A stretch of 40,065 nucleotides of DNA from Haloferax massiliensis. GTDB lineage: Archaea > Halobacteriota > Halobacteria > Halobacteriales > Haloferacaceae. A model generated the notes under the pieces. It made no database searches. It worked only from the letters and a program-made list of their open reading frames with translations, and was not told the DNA's origin. The position numbers and the translations under genes were made by a program. Shown here piece after piece: positions 25,426 to 32,907 of the stretch (position 1 is the first letter of the stretch; every line of letters begins with the position of its first letter). The DNA is taken from NCBI RefSeq assembly GCF_001368915.1, contig NZ_CSTE01000008.1:1-40065 (forward strand), written 5' to 3'.

Positions 25426-25551
25426 ATCGGTCCCACGGCGGAACACGAGTCGCTCGGCGACCGAATTCCGCGCACAGTCTCATATTCTCTCGCCGCGGTC
25501 GCTTCTTTCGCGGGCCGGGTCACCGGCGACGATGACGCCCGCGAGACGCAG

Positions 25552-25779
25552 TTACTCGTCTTCGTCTTCGCCTTCGCCGTCACCGCCGCACCGACCGCGG
25601 AGGCCGACGAGCGCGACCAACAGGAGCGTCGCTCCCTCGACGCGGGCCGCGGTCGTCACCCACGGCTTCGCCGTCATCTCGCCGCCGTCCTCGTAGGCGA
25701 GGCGCGTCATCGCGGCGACCAGTTTGTCCGGAAAGAGCAGTTCCACGAGGCCGAACGCCGCTAACAGGGCTCGGAGCAT
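25552..25779 (-). CDS. Small membrane protein
   Basis: 75 residues from the ATG at 25779: MLRALLAAFGLVELLFPDKLV, then DGGEMTAKPWVTTAARVEG, then a second hydrophobic run ATLLLVALVGL, ending with an acidic tail. The pattern of a first helix with FPD..V and a second helix after RxEG resembles a haloarchaeal small membrane family; function unknown. The frame continues upstream of the ATG into the leader of the divergent methyltransferase, which is unlikely to be coding. Confidence 0.6.
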   Translation of the reverse strand: MLRALLAAFGLVELLFPDKLVAAMTRLAYEDGGEMTAKPWVTTAARVEGATLLLVALVGLRGRCGGDGEGEDEDE

Positions 25780-25928
25780 GTTCGAATATCGGGGCGGAAT
25801 CGGTGAAAAACCGCCGTCCGTTCTCACACCGCGGGAGCGACCGTTGTTCGCGGGGCGTCACGGTCACCGCGGCCGTCGCGGCCGACCGAGCCACAAGTCG
25901 TATCAGGCCGCCTCAAATCGGTTACGTC

Positions 25929-26540
25929 ATGCGATTCGAGGAGCTACAGCGGCTGTACGACGGCGCGGATTACTATTGGGGGACAGAACCGAACGAGCTG
26001 GCGACCCGGACTGCGGACGCCGTCTCGCCGCAGACGCACCCCGAAGTCGTCGACCTCGGGGCGGGCGAGGGGCGCGACGCGGTCCGGTTCGCGGAGCGCG
26101 GCCACGACGTGACGGCGGTCGATATCTCGCCGAACGGTCTCGACAAGGCCGAACGACTCGCCGAAGAGCGGGGCGTCGAACTCGCGACCCGGCGCGCCGA
26201 CGTGAACGACCTCGCGTTCGAGTCGCGCTGGGACGTGGTCTACTCCATCGGGACGCTCCAGTACGTCCGCCCGGAGAACCGCGACTCGCAGTTCCGGCGG
26301 TTCCGCGAGGCGACGCACCCCGGCGGCGTCCACGCGGTGTGGGCCTTCGTCGACCACCCGGAGGTCGCGCCGGCCCCCGATTGGGGTGAGAACGAACATC
26401 TCTACGACCCCGGCGAACTTGCTGGCTACTACGACGGTTGGGACGTCCGGCACAGCGACGAGTACGTGTTCGCGGACGACTCCGCGGGCGAACCGCACCG
26501 ACACGCCTGCGAGGAGTTGATTCTGCAGAAACCGGAGTGA
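25929..26540 (+). CDS. SAM-dependent methyltransferase (TehB-like class I)
   Basis: 203 residues. Motif I is VVDLGAGEGRDAVRFAERGH, motif II DVTAVDISPNGLDKAERLA, and DVVYSIGTLQYV is the post-motif strand. The closest general type is TehB/methyltransferase domain 25 proteins that methylate small molecules; the target is unknown. The ATG at 25929 is preferred over an upstream start because it begins the domain normally. A 15-base direct repeat covers its last codons and stop. Confidence 0.85.
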   Translation: MRFEELQRLYDGADYYWGTEPNELATRTADAVSPQTHPEVVDLGAGEGRDAVRFAERGHDVTAVDISPNGLDKAERLAEERGVELATRRADVNDLAFESRWDVVYSIGTLQYVRPENRDSQFRRFREATHPGGVHAVWAFVDHPEVAPAPDWGENEHLYDPGELAGYYDGWDVRHSDEYVFADDSAGEPHRHACEELILQKPE

Positions 26541-26562
26541 TTTTTCCGCAGAAACCGGAGTG
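26525..26562. repeat. 15-base direct repeat across the methyltransferase stop codon
   Basis: GCAGAAACCGGAGTG occurs at 26525-26539 and again at 26548-26562, a 23-base period. The copy in the gene encodes its last residues (QKPE then stop), the second is downstream, so it looks like a recent short duplication. Confidence 0.9.
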
Positions 26563-26617
26563 TGTCCGGAGGCCGACTGGTTTCGACTCGGCCGGTTCGT
26601 TCACCGCACGAGGGCGC

Positions 26618-27637
26618 TCACCCGCCCGACTCGAACCCCGCGACGAACGCGTCGGTCGCGTCCCGCCACGCCGCCGCGAGGTCGTCAGAGAGCGGGTCGG
26701 CGTCCCACGGCTCGACCGCGTCGTGAGCGTCGAGCCACGACACCACCCCGCTGACGCCTTCTTCGAACCCGACCGTGTAGCGGAACCCGAGGTCGGCCTT
26801 CGCCCGCCCGTTGTCGAAGACGGTGCTGTACCGGAAGTGGTCGCGGAGCATCCGCGTCCGGTCGGGCGCGACCGCGCGGAGCACCTCGGTCGGAACGTGA
26901 ACGAGGTCGGGTTCGGGCGCGTCGAGCGCGGCGGCGACGCGCTCGTGGTACTGGTTCCACGTCATCGTCTCCTCGCTCGTGACGTTGTAGGCGCGGCCGC
27001 CGACGCCCGGGCGCTCGACCGCGCCGACGAACGCCCGCGCCACGTCGTCGCGGTGGCACGGTCCCCACAGCGAGGTCCCGTCGCCGTGGACGACGATGGG
27101 CTTCCCCTCGCGGATTCGGTCGATGTACGACGAGTCCGTGCCGAGCGTGTGGACGAGCGTCCCGCCCTCGCCGTAGGTGTTCCACGGGCGGAGGACGACC
27201 ACCTCGAACTCGCCGGGGTCGTGCGCGTCGAAGAACGCGTCTTCGGCGGCGATTTTCCCGGCCGCGTAGTCGCTGACCGCCGGGTTTCGCGGGCTGGATT
27301 CGGTCACGGGGTTCTTCGGCGGGGGTCGGTGGTACACGTCGATGGTGCTGCAGAAGACGTAGCGGTCGACGACGGTCCGACAGATTTCGACCGCGTCGCG
27401 GGCGGTGTCGGCGTCGAAGCACGCCGTGTCGACGACGACCTCGGGGCTCGCGTCTCGAATCGCACCGCGGAGCACCGAGGGGTCGTCGCGGTCGCCGGCG
27501 ACCCGCTCGACGTTTTCGGGAAGGTCGTCGTCGGTCTCGCCACGCTGGAGGCTGGTCACGTCGTGGCCGGCGGCGACGAGTCGCCGAACGATTCCCGTGC
27601 CGAGCAGTCCCGTGCCGCCGATGACGAACACGTCCAT
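26618..27637 (-). CDS. NAD-dependent epimerase/dehydratase (extended SDR)
   Basis: 339 residues. MDVFVIGGTGLLGTGIVRRL gives the GxxGxxG nucleotide-binding loop; the active-site pair is Tyr and Lys in SDYAAGKIAAEDAF, with a Ser/Thr-rich strand VFCSTIDVYH before it. VVLRPWNTYGEGG and YNVTSEETMTW are typical of the sugar-nucleotide epimerase branch. The substrate is probably a sugar nucleotide or similar, unproven. It is divergent from the HhH gene at 27721. Confidence 0.87.
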   Translation of the reverse strand: MDVFVIGGTGLLGTGIVRRLVAAGHDVTSLQRGETDDDLPENVERVAGDRDDPSVLRGAIRDASPEVVVDTACFDADTARDAVEICRTVVDRYVFCSTIDVYHRPPPKNPVTESSPRNPAVSDYAAGKIAAEDAFFDAHDPGEFEVVVLRPWNTYGEGGTLVHTLGTDSSYIDRIREGKPIVVHGDGTSLWGPCHRDDVARAFVGAVERPGVGGRAYNVTSEETMTWNQYHERVAAALDAPEPDLVHVPTEVLRAVAPDRTRMLRDHFRYSTVFDNGRAKADLGFRYTVGFEEGVSGVVSWLDAHDAVEPWDADPLSDDLAAAWRDATDAFVAGFESGG

Positions 27638-27720
27638 GCGTCGTGGGGCGCGCCGAACGGTGATAAACCCCGGACAGCGGAGCGACAACACTCATCTCGC
27701 CACAAATACAATAATTGATT

Positions 27721-28524
27721 ATGAAAGTTTACCTCGCGGACGGGACGAGCTTCGAGTGCGGCGGCTACAAGGCGCTCGACTCCGGCGGTGTCGTCCTCAC
27801 CGAAGACGAGAAGCGAAAACGCGTCGTCGGCTACGTGCCGGCGGACGCGCTGGTCTACGTCCTCCCCGACGACGTGGAACCGGGAGACTCGCTGGGCGAG
27901 GACAGCGACGGAGACGACGACGCGGGCGACGAAGCCGAAGTCGACGAACGAGAAGCCGAGGCCGGAGACGGAGAGGCGGCCGGCTCCGACAGCGACGAGT
28001 CCGCTCGGACCGCCGTCGAGGCCGGTATCGACTCGGAGGTCGCAGGCGTGACCGGGCCCGTCGACGGGGAGGCCGAACACACCCACACCGACCTCGTCGG
28101 GCGAATCGGCGCAGTCGAAAGCCGAGTGGACGGCCTCGACGGCCGGGTGGACGCGATGACAGAACGGCTCGCGGCGGTCGCCTCGGCGGGCGGCGGCGGT
28201 GCCGGGGAGACCGAAGCGGACCGCGACCCCGAGGACCCGCGGAACGTCCGCGGCATCGGCGAGGCGTACGCGACTCGACTCCGGGCGGCGGGCATCGACA
28301 CCGTGTCGGCACTCCGCGAGGCGTCTGACGAGGAGCTCGCGGCGGCCGCGGGCGTGTCGGCGCGACGGGTCACCGACTGGAAGCGACGGGCCGACCGGTA
28401 CGCGGAGCCCACGGCGTCGGAGGACGATGCCGAACCCGAGAGCGACGCGAGCACCGGACGCGACGCCGACGACGGTGACGCCAACACCGGTGAGGCGGCC
28501 GACGACGCGACCGACGGCGAGTGA
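27721..28524 (+). CDS. Helix-hairpin-helix protein with acidic linker
   Basis: 267 residues. Residues 1-50 (MKVYLADGTSFECGGYKALD, VVGYVPADALVYVLPDD) form a small beta-rich domain. About 55-120 is a low-complexity acidic linker (DSDGDDDAGDEAEVDE). VGRIGAVESRVDGLDGRVD starts a short coiled coil. Residues ~160-215 (DPRNVRGIGEAYATRLRAA, DEELAAAAGVSARRVTDW) are a helix-hairpin-helix domain of the kind that binds DNA or other proteins. The ATG at 27721 is preferred to the TTG two codons upstream. Role unknown; DNA binding is likely. Confidence 0.75.
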   Translation: MKVYLADGTSFECGGYKALDSGGVVLTEDEKRKRVVGYVPADALVYVLPDDVEPGDSLGEDSDGDDDAGDEAEVDEREAEAGDGEAAGSDSDESARTAVEAGIDSEVAGVTGPVDGEAEHTHTDLVGRIGAVESRVDGLDGRVDAMTERLAAVASAGGGGAGETEADRDPEDPRNVRGIGEAYATRLRAAGIDTVSALREASDEELAAAAGVSARRVTDWKRRADRYAEPTASEDDAEPESDASTGRDADDGDANTGEAADDATDGE

Positions 28525-28573
28525 GTCGCCCGTCGATTTTGTTGTGCGGATTGTCCCCCGAGAGTCTCGGTCG

Positions 28574-28611
28574 GCGTCTCACGCCCCGCGTAGCGTCTCA
28601 CGTCCCGCGTA
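28574..28611. repeat. 19-base tandem repeat, two copies
   Basis: Two adjacent 19-base units (28574-28592, 28593-28611), GCGTCTCACG(C/T)CCCGCGTA, differ at one position. They lie between the HhH gene and uspA. Confidence 0.85.
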
Positions 28612-28671
28612 GTTCCCACCGTCCGGGAACCGGCGAAGAGAGTGATAGTTTCCCCGCCTAACTTCCGGTTG

Positions 28672-29100
28672 ATGTACGACACAATCCTCGTGCCGATAGA
28701 CGGGAGCGACTCGATGCAACCGGTCATCGAAGACGCCGCGGCGTTCGCGGCCGAACGCGACGCCGCCGTCTCCCTGCTCTACGTCGTCGACGAACGGGCC
28801 TTCCTGACGCTCGCCGACGAGCGCGTCGACGAGGTGTACGAGGAACTCAGATCGCAGGGCGAGGCGGCACTCGGTGAGGCCGCAGAGACGATGGCCGAGT
28901 ACGGGGTCGACGCCGCCACCGAACTCCGCCGCGGCGACCCGGCCGAGGAGATTCTCGCCGTCGCCGAGGAGATAGACGCCGCGCTCATCTCGATGGGGAC
29001 CCACGCCCGGTTCGAGGACAACATCCTCGGAAGCGTCTCGCGGTCGGTCGTCGTCCAGTCGAAGGTCCCCGTGCTCGCCACCCCTATCGAGCGCCGCTAG
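28672..29100 (+). CDS. Universal stress protein (UspA family)
   Basis: 142 residues, one UspA domain. MYDTILVPIDGSDSMQPVIE is the usual N-terminal strand and loop; the ATP-binding pattern G-x2-G-x9-G(S/T) is present in part, ISMGTHARFEDNILGSVS. Family members bind ATP or AMP and rise in stress; they act as dimers in the cytoplasm. The start is the ATG at 28672; a GTG ten codons earlier gives an unneeded N-terminus. Confidence 0.92.
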   Translation: MYDTILVPIDGSDSMQPVIEDAAAFAAERDAAVSLLYVVDERAFLTLADERVDEVYEELRSQGEAALGEAAETMAEYGVDAATELRRGDPAEEILAVAEEIDAALISMGTHARFEDNILGSVSRSVVVQSKVPVLATPIERR

Positions 29101-29130
29101 GTCGCCCGCGGTCGCCCGTGGTCGCCCGCC
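29101..29130. repeat. 10-base tandem repeat, three copies, after uspA
   Basis: GTCGCCCGCG, GTCGCCCGTG and GTCGCCCGCC follow one another directly after the uspA stop. They are near identical and may be simple slippage. Confidence 0.7.
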
Positions 29131-29146
29131 CGCCGTTGCGCCCGAC

Positions 29147-29434
29147 TCAGAGTCGGAGGAGCAACAGGAGGACGCCGAAGAACGTCGAGGCGGCGCTGAC
29201 GAGGAGCAGGCCCCCGCTGACGACGAGCGTGCCGCCGTCGAACGCCGGAGGCGTCCCGCCGCCGGCGATGTTCATCACCGATATGCCCGCCGAGAGGTCG
29301 GCGACGGGAGCGATGACGGCGACACAGAACGTCAGCAGGCCGGCGACGACGAACGCGTACGGCGTGAGCGAGGGACTCCGCCGGGTCCGGGTCGTATGAC
29401 GGCCGACGGGGTAGCTGCGAGACATACACCACAT
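29147..29434 (-). CDS. Small membrane protein with two helices
   Basis: 95 residues from the ATG at 29434, or 92 from the ATG at 29425. After a basic N-terminus (RHTTRTRRSPSLTP) come LTFCVAVIAPVAD and a C-terminal helix LVVSGGLLLVSAASTFFGVL. It is convergent with uspA and divergent from the secreted protein. The function is unknown; the codon pattern supports coding. Confidence 0.55.
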   Translation of the reverse strand: MWCMSRSYPVGRHTTRTRRSPSLTPYAFVVAGLLTFCVAVIAPVADLSAGISVMNIAGGGTPPAFDGGTLVVSGGLLLVSAASTFFGVLLLLLRL

Positions 29435-29672
29435 ACGCTGTCACCCTAGTTTGGTACGTGTCGGCTACTCGCACTAGACGACCGTTAGACGCGACCTACC
29501 ATCCCGATACCGGCGTTCTCGGAGCGTCGCGCGCACCGCCGTTCGCCACCGTCAGTCGGGGTTTCCGGCGTAATTTGGGCCTAACTCCGGGCGGATTCAC
29601 GGTGGACTCGTGTTCGAGTTCGGAAAATCCTCTTTTAGCCGCTGAACGTCCGATAAGACGGAGGAACAGATT

Positions 29673-30110
29673 ATGACAAGACTCACAACGCTCGGGGTTG
29701 CGCTCGTCGTCGCCTCGCTCGTCTTCGCGGGGACGGCCGCCGCCGCCGGCCTCGGGGTCCAGACGCATGCGTCGGACGCCGTCCAAGCGACCGACGGGAC
29801 CGCCGTCAGAGCCGACGGCGGCTGGCACGGTCCCGCCGCCGGGACCGACGACGAAACCCGGTACGCGCCGGGCGACCGCCTGCAAGACCGCTACAACCTG
29901 ACCGACGAACAGGCCGACGAGATTCGGACGCTCGTCGCCGACCTCCGCGCCGACGGCGCGACGACCGACGAGGTCCGGACCGCCGTCCACGAGACGCTCG
30001 CCGAGTTCGGCGTCGACACGTCGGCGCTCGCCTGTGACGGCGACGGCGACGGCGACGGTATCCAAGTCCGCGCGGGCGGTCGCGGCGGCTTCGGGCCGCG
30101 CGGTGACTGA
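29673..30110 (+). CDS. Small secreted protein with Sec-type signal peptide
   Basis: 145 residues. The N-terminus MTRLTTLGVALVVASLVFA is a signal peptide; cleavage is likely after TAAAA near residue 25. The mature part has LQDRYNLTDEQADEIRTLV, then LRADGATTDEVRTAVHETL, helical pairs reminiscent of small metal- or protein-binding folds, and a GDGDGDGDG acidic run. It resembles Spy/CpxP-like helical secreted proteins only superficially. An AT-rich patch (CTCTTTTAG, about 29629-29637) about 35-45 bases upstream may be the promoter. Confidence 0.7.
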   Translation: MTRLTTLGVALVVASLVFAGTAAAAGLGVQTHASDAVQATDGTAVRADGGWHGPAAGTDDETRYAPGDRLQDRYNLTDEQADEIRTLVADLRADGATTDEVRTAVHETLAEFGVDTSALACDGDGDGDGIQVRAGGRGGFGPRGD

Positions 30111-30299
30111 CGCCCGGGTTTCCCCCCGCTGACGACTCCCCTCCCGACGCACACCACTCCCCACGCCGATTCACCCGCGGCGACCCACCGAAACACCACC
30201 GTCGCGCCCACCAGCACGCATCGACTCGCTCCCCTCGAACCCCTTACGAAACGCACCCTGCCGAACGCACCCACCACACACCACCACGTGCGAATCACC
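30111..30299. other. Pyrimidine-rich intergenic stretch
   Basis: About 190 bases between the secreted protein and the winged-helix gene. The plus strand is strikingly rich in C with few G, with many CCCC runs near 30119-30160; no gene or RNA was recognised. See the separate note on strand skew. Confidence 0.5.
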
Positions 30300-30332
30300 G
30301 CGGGCCTCGGCCGGCGCGGACGCGAGGCCCGC
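30300..30332. promoter_or_regulatory. Perfect 10-base inverted repeat next to a promoter
   Basis: GCGGGCCTCG (30300-30309) and CGAGGCCCGC (30323-30332) are perfect 10-base arms with a 13-base spacer, ending 2 bases before the TATA candidate of the winged-helix gene. It could be an operator for autoregulation or the terminator of the gene before. Confidence 0.45.
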
Positions 30333-30334
30333 CG

Positions 30335-30342
30335 TTTTAATA
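30335..30342 (+). promoter_or_regulatory. TATA box of the winged-helix gene
   Basis: TTTTAATA lies 26 bases before the ATG at 30368, so the transcript is probably leaderless. Confidence 0.65.
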
Positions 30343-30367
30343 CGTCCGGATTTGACGGTTTACCCGG

Positions 30368-30676
30368 ATGCGACGTGTGCTGTGGTGGCTAATCGGCGGA
30401 TCGCGCGGGGGGCGGAACCGCCTGCGAATCATCCGCGCGCTCGACGACATGCCGATGAACGCCAACCAACTCTCGAACGAACTCGACCTCGACTACAAGA
30501 CCACACAGCACCACCTGGAACTCCTCGTCGAGAACAACGTGTTGATGACTATGGGCGACAACTACGGAAAGACGTATTTCCTGACCGACCGGATGGAAGC
30601 CAACCTCGACGTGCTCGACGAGGTTGCTCGAAAGGCCAACTTGACCGACGTCTCCGCGGGAGGTGACGACGCGTGA
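30368..30676 (+). CDS. Winged-helix (ArsR-like) transcriptional regulator
   Basis: 102 residues: GGRNRLRIIRALDDMPMNAN begins helix 1-2, LSNELDLDYKTTQHHLELLV is the recognition helix and wing start, and NNVLMTMGDNYGKTYFLTD is the beta hairpin wing. This is the short haloarchaeal one-domain winged-helix type. It overlaps the membrane protein by 4 bases (GTGA), so the two are translationally coupled. Its operator may be the inverted repeat just upstream, which would make it self-regulated. Confidence 0.87.
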   Translation: MRRVLWWLIGGSRGGRNRLRIIRALDDMPMNANQLSNELDLDYKTTQHHLELLVENNVLMTMGDNYGKTYFLTDRMEANLDVLDEVARKANLTDVSAGGDDA

Positions 30677-31125
30677 GCGACGCGTCTAACCGAGACCCCC
30701 TGCGACGAACCGCCATCGTCGTGGGCGTCTCGCTCGCCGTCGCGGCGCTCGCGACGTGGTTCACCCCCGAGCTCGTGGCGTGGTTCGCCCCCGAACTGTT
30801 CGGCCCGCACAAGCCGGGCGGCCCCGGCGGCCCGCCCATCCCGGACCTGTTCATCCAGTTGAAGCTGTTCGTCTCGACGTACAACCTCGTCGCGCTCGGG
30901 TTCCTCGCGGGCACCTACGCGATGCTCTACCGGGAGCTTCCGAACCGCTTTACCCTGAGCCTGCTCCTCTTCACGGTGGCGCTGCTCCTGTACGCCCTCA
31001 CGTCGAACCCGCTGGCGTCTCTCCTCCTCGGGTTCAGGGGCAGCGGGCTGGGTCCCTTCACGTTCCTGCCCGACCTCTTTGCGGCCGTCGCCGTGACGTT
31101 CCTCACGTACCAGAGTTCGGCGTGA
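30673..31125 (+). CDS. Membrane protein coupled to a winged-helix regulator
   Basis: 150 residues beginning with GTG (overlaps the regulator stop). About four hydrophobic segments: TAIVVGVSLAVAALATW (14-30), YNLVALGFLAGTYAMLY (69-86), LSLLLFTVALLLYAL (93-109) and LPDLFAAVAVTFLTY (132-147), with a Gly/Pro-rich loop HKPGGPGGPPIPDLF. Winged-helix plus small membrane protein pairs are common in haloarchaea and are suspected to be signal sensors; this is not established. Confidence 0.75.
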   Translation: MSDASNRDPLRRTAIVVGVSLAVAALATWFTPELVAWFAPELFGPHKPGGPGGPPIPDLFIQLKLFVSTYNLVALGFLAGTYAMLYRELPNRFTLSLLLFTVALLLYALTSNPLASLLLGFRGSGLGPFTFLPDLFAAVAVTFLTYQSSA

Positions 31126-31218
31126 GGCGGGGGGTACCGGGGTCGTAGGCGGCGATTCGGTCCGCCCCGTTCTCCCTTCCGTCGCGCGTTCTCCGTTCTG
31201 TCGCGTTCTCTCTTCGCG

Positions 31219-31620
31219 CTACTCCTCGTCCGCCTCGAAGTCGAGCGCGACCGAGTTGATACAGAAGCGCTTGCCGGTCGGCTCCGGGCCGTCGTCGAAG
31301 ACGTGGCCGAGGTGGCCGCCGCAGGTCGAACAGACCACCTCGGTGCGGTCCATCCCGTGGCTCAGGTCGCGCCGAAGCTCGATGTTCGAATCCTCGGCGG
31401 CGTAGAAGCTCGGCCACCCGCAGTTCGAGTCGTACTTCGTCTCCGAGTCGAACAGTTCGGTCCCGCAGCCGGCACACCGGTAGACGCCGTCGTCGCTCCG
31501 GTCGACGTGCTCGCCGGAGAACCGCGGTTCCGTCCCCTGTTCGCGGAGGACGCGGTAGGCGTCCTCCGAGAGGCGCTCGCGCCACTCGGACTCGGAGAGG
31601 CTGAATTCGCTGTCGCTCAT
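31219..31620 (-). CDS. msrB: Peptide-methionine (R)-S-oxide reductase MsrB
   Basis: 133 residues. The structural zinc Cys pairs are at 49/52 (YRCAGCGTELF) and 97/100 (VCSTCGGHLGHVF); the catalytic Cys is Cys120 in KRFCINSVAL. CGWPSFY (67 onward) is the conserved aromatic-binding motif. It reduces the R form of methionine sulfoxide in proteins, with thioredoxin-type electrons. The ATG at 31620 fits the usual N-terminus better than the upstream one at 31647. Confidence 0.94.
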   Translation of the reverse strand: MSDSEFSLSESEWRERLSEDAYRVLREQGTEPRFSGEHVDRSDDGVYRCAGCGTELFDSETKYDSNCGWPSFYAAEDSNIELRRDLSHGMDRTEVVCSTCGGHLGHVFDDGPEPTGKRFCINSVALDFEADEE

Positions 31621-31683
31621 GGGTTCATAGAGGACTCGGACGCCCAAAGGCCCGTCGGCTACCCGCGTCGGCGGCGTGGCCGG

Positions 31684-32103
31684 CTACCCGCGACGGAGGA
31701 ACTCAGGCAGTCGAATCCGAGCGAAGTCGTCGCCGCCGTCGCCATCGAGGACGGACGCGCGGCCGACGGCGTCGGGGATGCCCTGTTTGTCCGTCGGCTT
31801 CTGCATCGTCACGTCGGCGCGACCCGTCGTGGCGGGCGTCGTCTCCTCGTCGACGAGCGCCTCCCAGACGTCCTGTTTCGAGTCGTACTCCGACTCGTTG
31901 CGGGCGACGCGCTGTTTGCCCTCCTCGAAGGCGAGCTGGAGGACGCTCCGGCCGTAGGCGGTGCCGGCCTGTCGGCGGATGCGCTCGAACTCCCCGCGGT
32001 TCGGGTGGCCGAGCGCGCTGGAGACACCGAGGGCGTACATCCGGCGGATGGCCTCCTCGTCCGAAATCGTCCGCCAGTCCGTCCCGTAGACCCGTTCGTA
32101 CAT
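31684..32103 (-). CDS. Haloarchaeal protein of unknown function, partner of RAD55-like ATPase
   Basis: 139 residues, soluble and charged. MYERVYGTDWRTISDEEAIR is a conserved-looking start; then RMYALGVSSALGHPNRGEFE, YDSKQDVWEALVDEE and a short basic end. No motif is recognised. It begins 13 bases after the RAD55-like stop, so the two are one operon and may act together (the acidic helical part could be a partner surface). Confidence 0.65.
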   Translation of the reverse strand: MYERVYGTDWRTISDEEAIRRMYALGVSSALGHPNRGEFERIRRQAGTAYGRSVLQLAFEEGKQRVARNESEYDSKQDVWEALVDEETTPATTGRADVTMQKPTDKQGIPDAVGRASVLDGDGGDDFARIRLPEFLRRG

Positions 32104-32116
32104 AGTTGTGAGTACC

Positions 32117-32821
32117 TCAGAGGTCGACCTTCGAGCGGGGGTCGACGACCAGCCCGTTGTCGGTGAACTCGATCGAGCGGATGTCGCAGTCGATGTCCGA
32201 CCCGCGCATCTTGATGACCTGGATGCCGCGTGTCATCCCCGTCGCCTCCAGATAGTTGTGGAAGAACACCACGCCGTGGGCGAGGAAGTGCTCGTCGGAG
32301 TACGACGAGGGGTCGGTCATCTCGGAGATGAGAAGCGTCGTGGCGTCGCCCTGCTTGAGCGCCGTCAGAAACCGCGTCATCTCCTCGGAGCCGTTGGCGA
32401 AAAACAGCCGGAGCAGCATCGTCGAGTCGATGACGAGCCGGTCGACCTGCCGGGAGTTGACGAACGCGACGATCTTGTCGGTGAGGCTCTGGACGCTCGA
32501 CGACCCCCCGCTCTGAGAGAACTGGTTGAGGATGTGTTTCCCCTTCGGGCTCACGAGGTTGATGAAGTGAAAGCCATCGGAGCTGGCGAGCGTCTCGAAG
32601 CCGAAGTCGAACCCCGACATATCGTTTATCAGCTCGTCTTCGGTCTCGTGCATGGTGATATACATGCACTTCTCGCCGTTGCGAAGCCCCTCGGCCATGA
32701 ACTGCGCCGTGAACGTCGTCTTCCCGCTCCCCGGCGGTCCGCTCAGCACGTACAGTCGGCGCGGGAGGAAACCACCCTGGATGAGCTCGTCGAACCCGCT
32801 TACCCCACTCGGAATCCGCAT
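32117..32821 (-). CDS. RAD55/KaiC-type RecA-fold ATPase (single domain)
   Basis: 234 residues. Walker A is GPPGSGKTT (28-36), Walker B ends in Asp132 (DRLVIDST), and SEMTDPSSY is the later conserved strand. The opening MRIPSGVSGFDELIQGGFLP is the KaiC/RAD55 signature. The ATG at 32821 is preferred over an earlier start at 32911, since a TATA-like ATTATATC lies 20-27 bases before it. Proteins of this type in haloarchaea are linked to signalling or circadian-like and taxis regulation. The partner gene follows in the same operon. Confidence 0.87.
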   Translation of the reverse strand: MRIPSGVSGFDELIQGGFLPRRLYVLSGPPGSGKTTFTAQFMAEGLRNGEKCMYITMHETEDELINDMSGFDFGFETLASSDGFHFINLVSPKGKHILNQFSQSGGSSSVQSLTDKIVAFVNSRQVDRLVIDSTMLLRLFFANGSEEMTRFLTALKQGDATTLLISEMTDPSSYSDEHFLAHGVVFFHNYLEATGMTRGIQVIKMRGSDIDCDIRSIEFTDNGLVVDPRSKVDL

Positions 32822-32840
32822 GGTCGGACACTCGCCCGCC

Positions 32841-32848
32841 CTGATATA
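32841..32848 (-). promoter_or_regulatory. TATA box of the RAD55-like gene
   Basis: The minus strand reads ATTATATC about 20-27 bases before the ATG at 32821; it sits within the longer frame and so argues for the shorter protein. Confidence 0.6.
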
Positions 32849-32907
32849 ATCGTTCCGGGACTGGTATCGAAATTGAGACTTCGGGACGGCATCGAACGCC
32901 CGACTCG

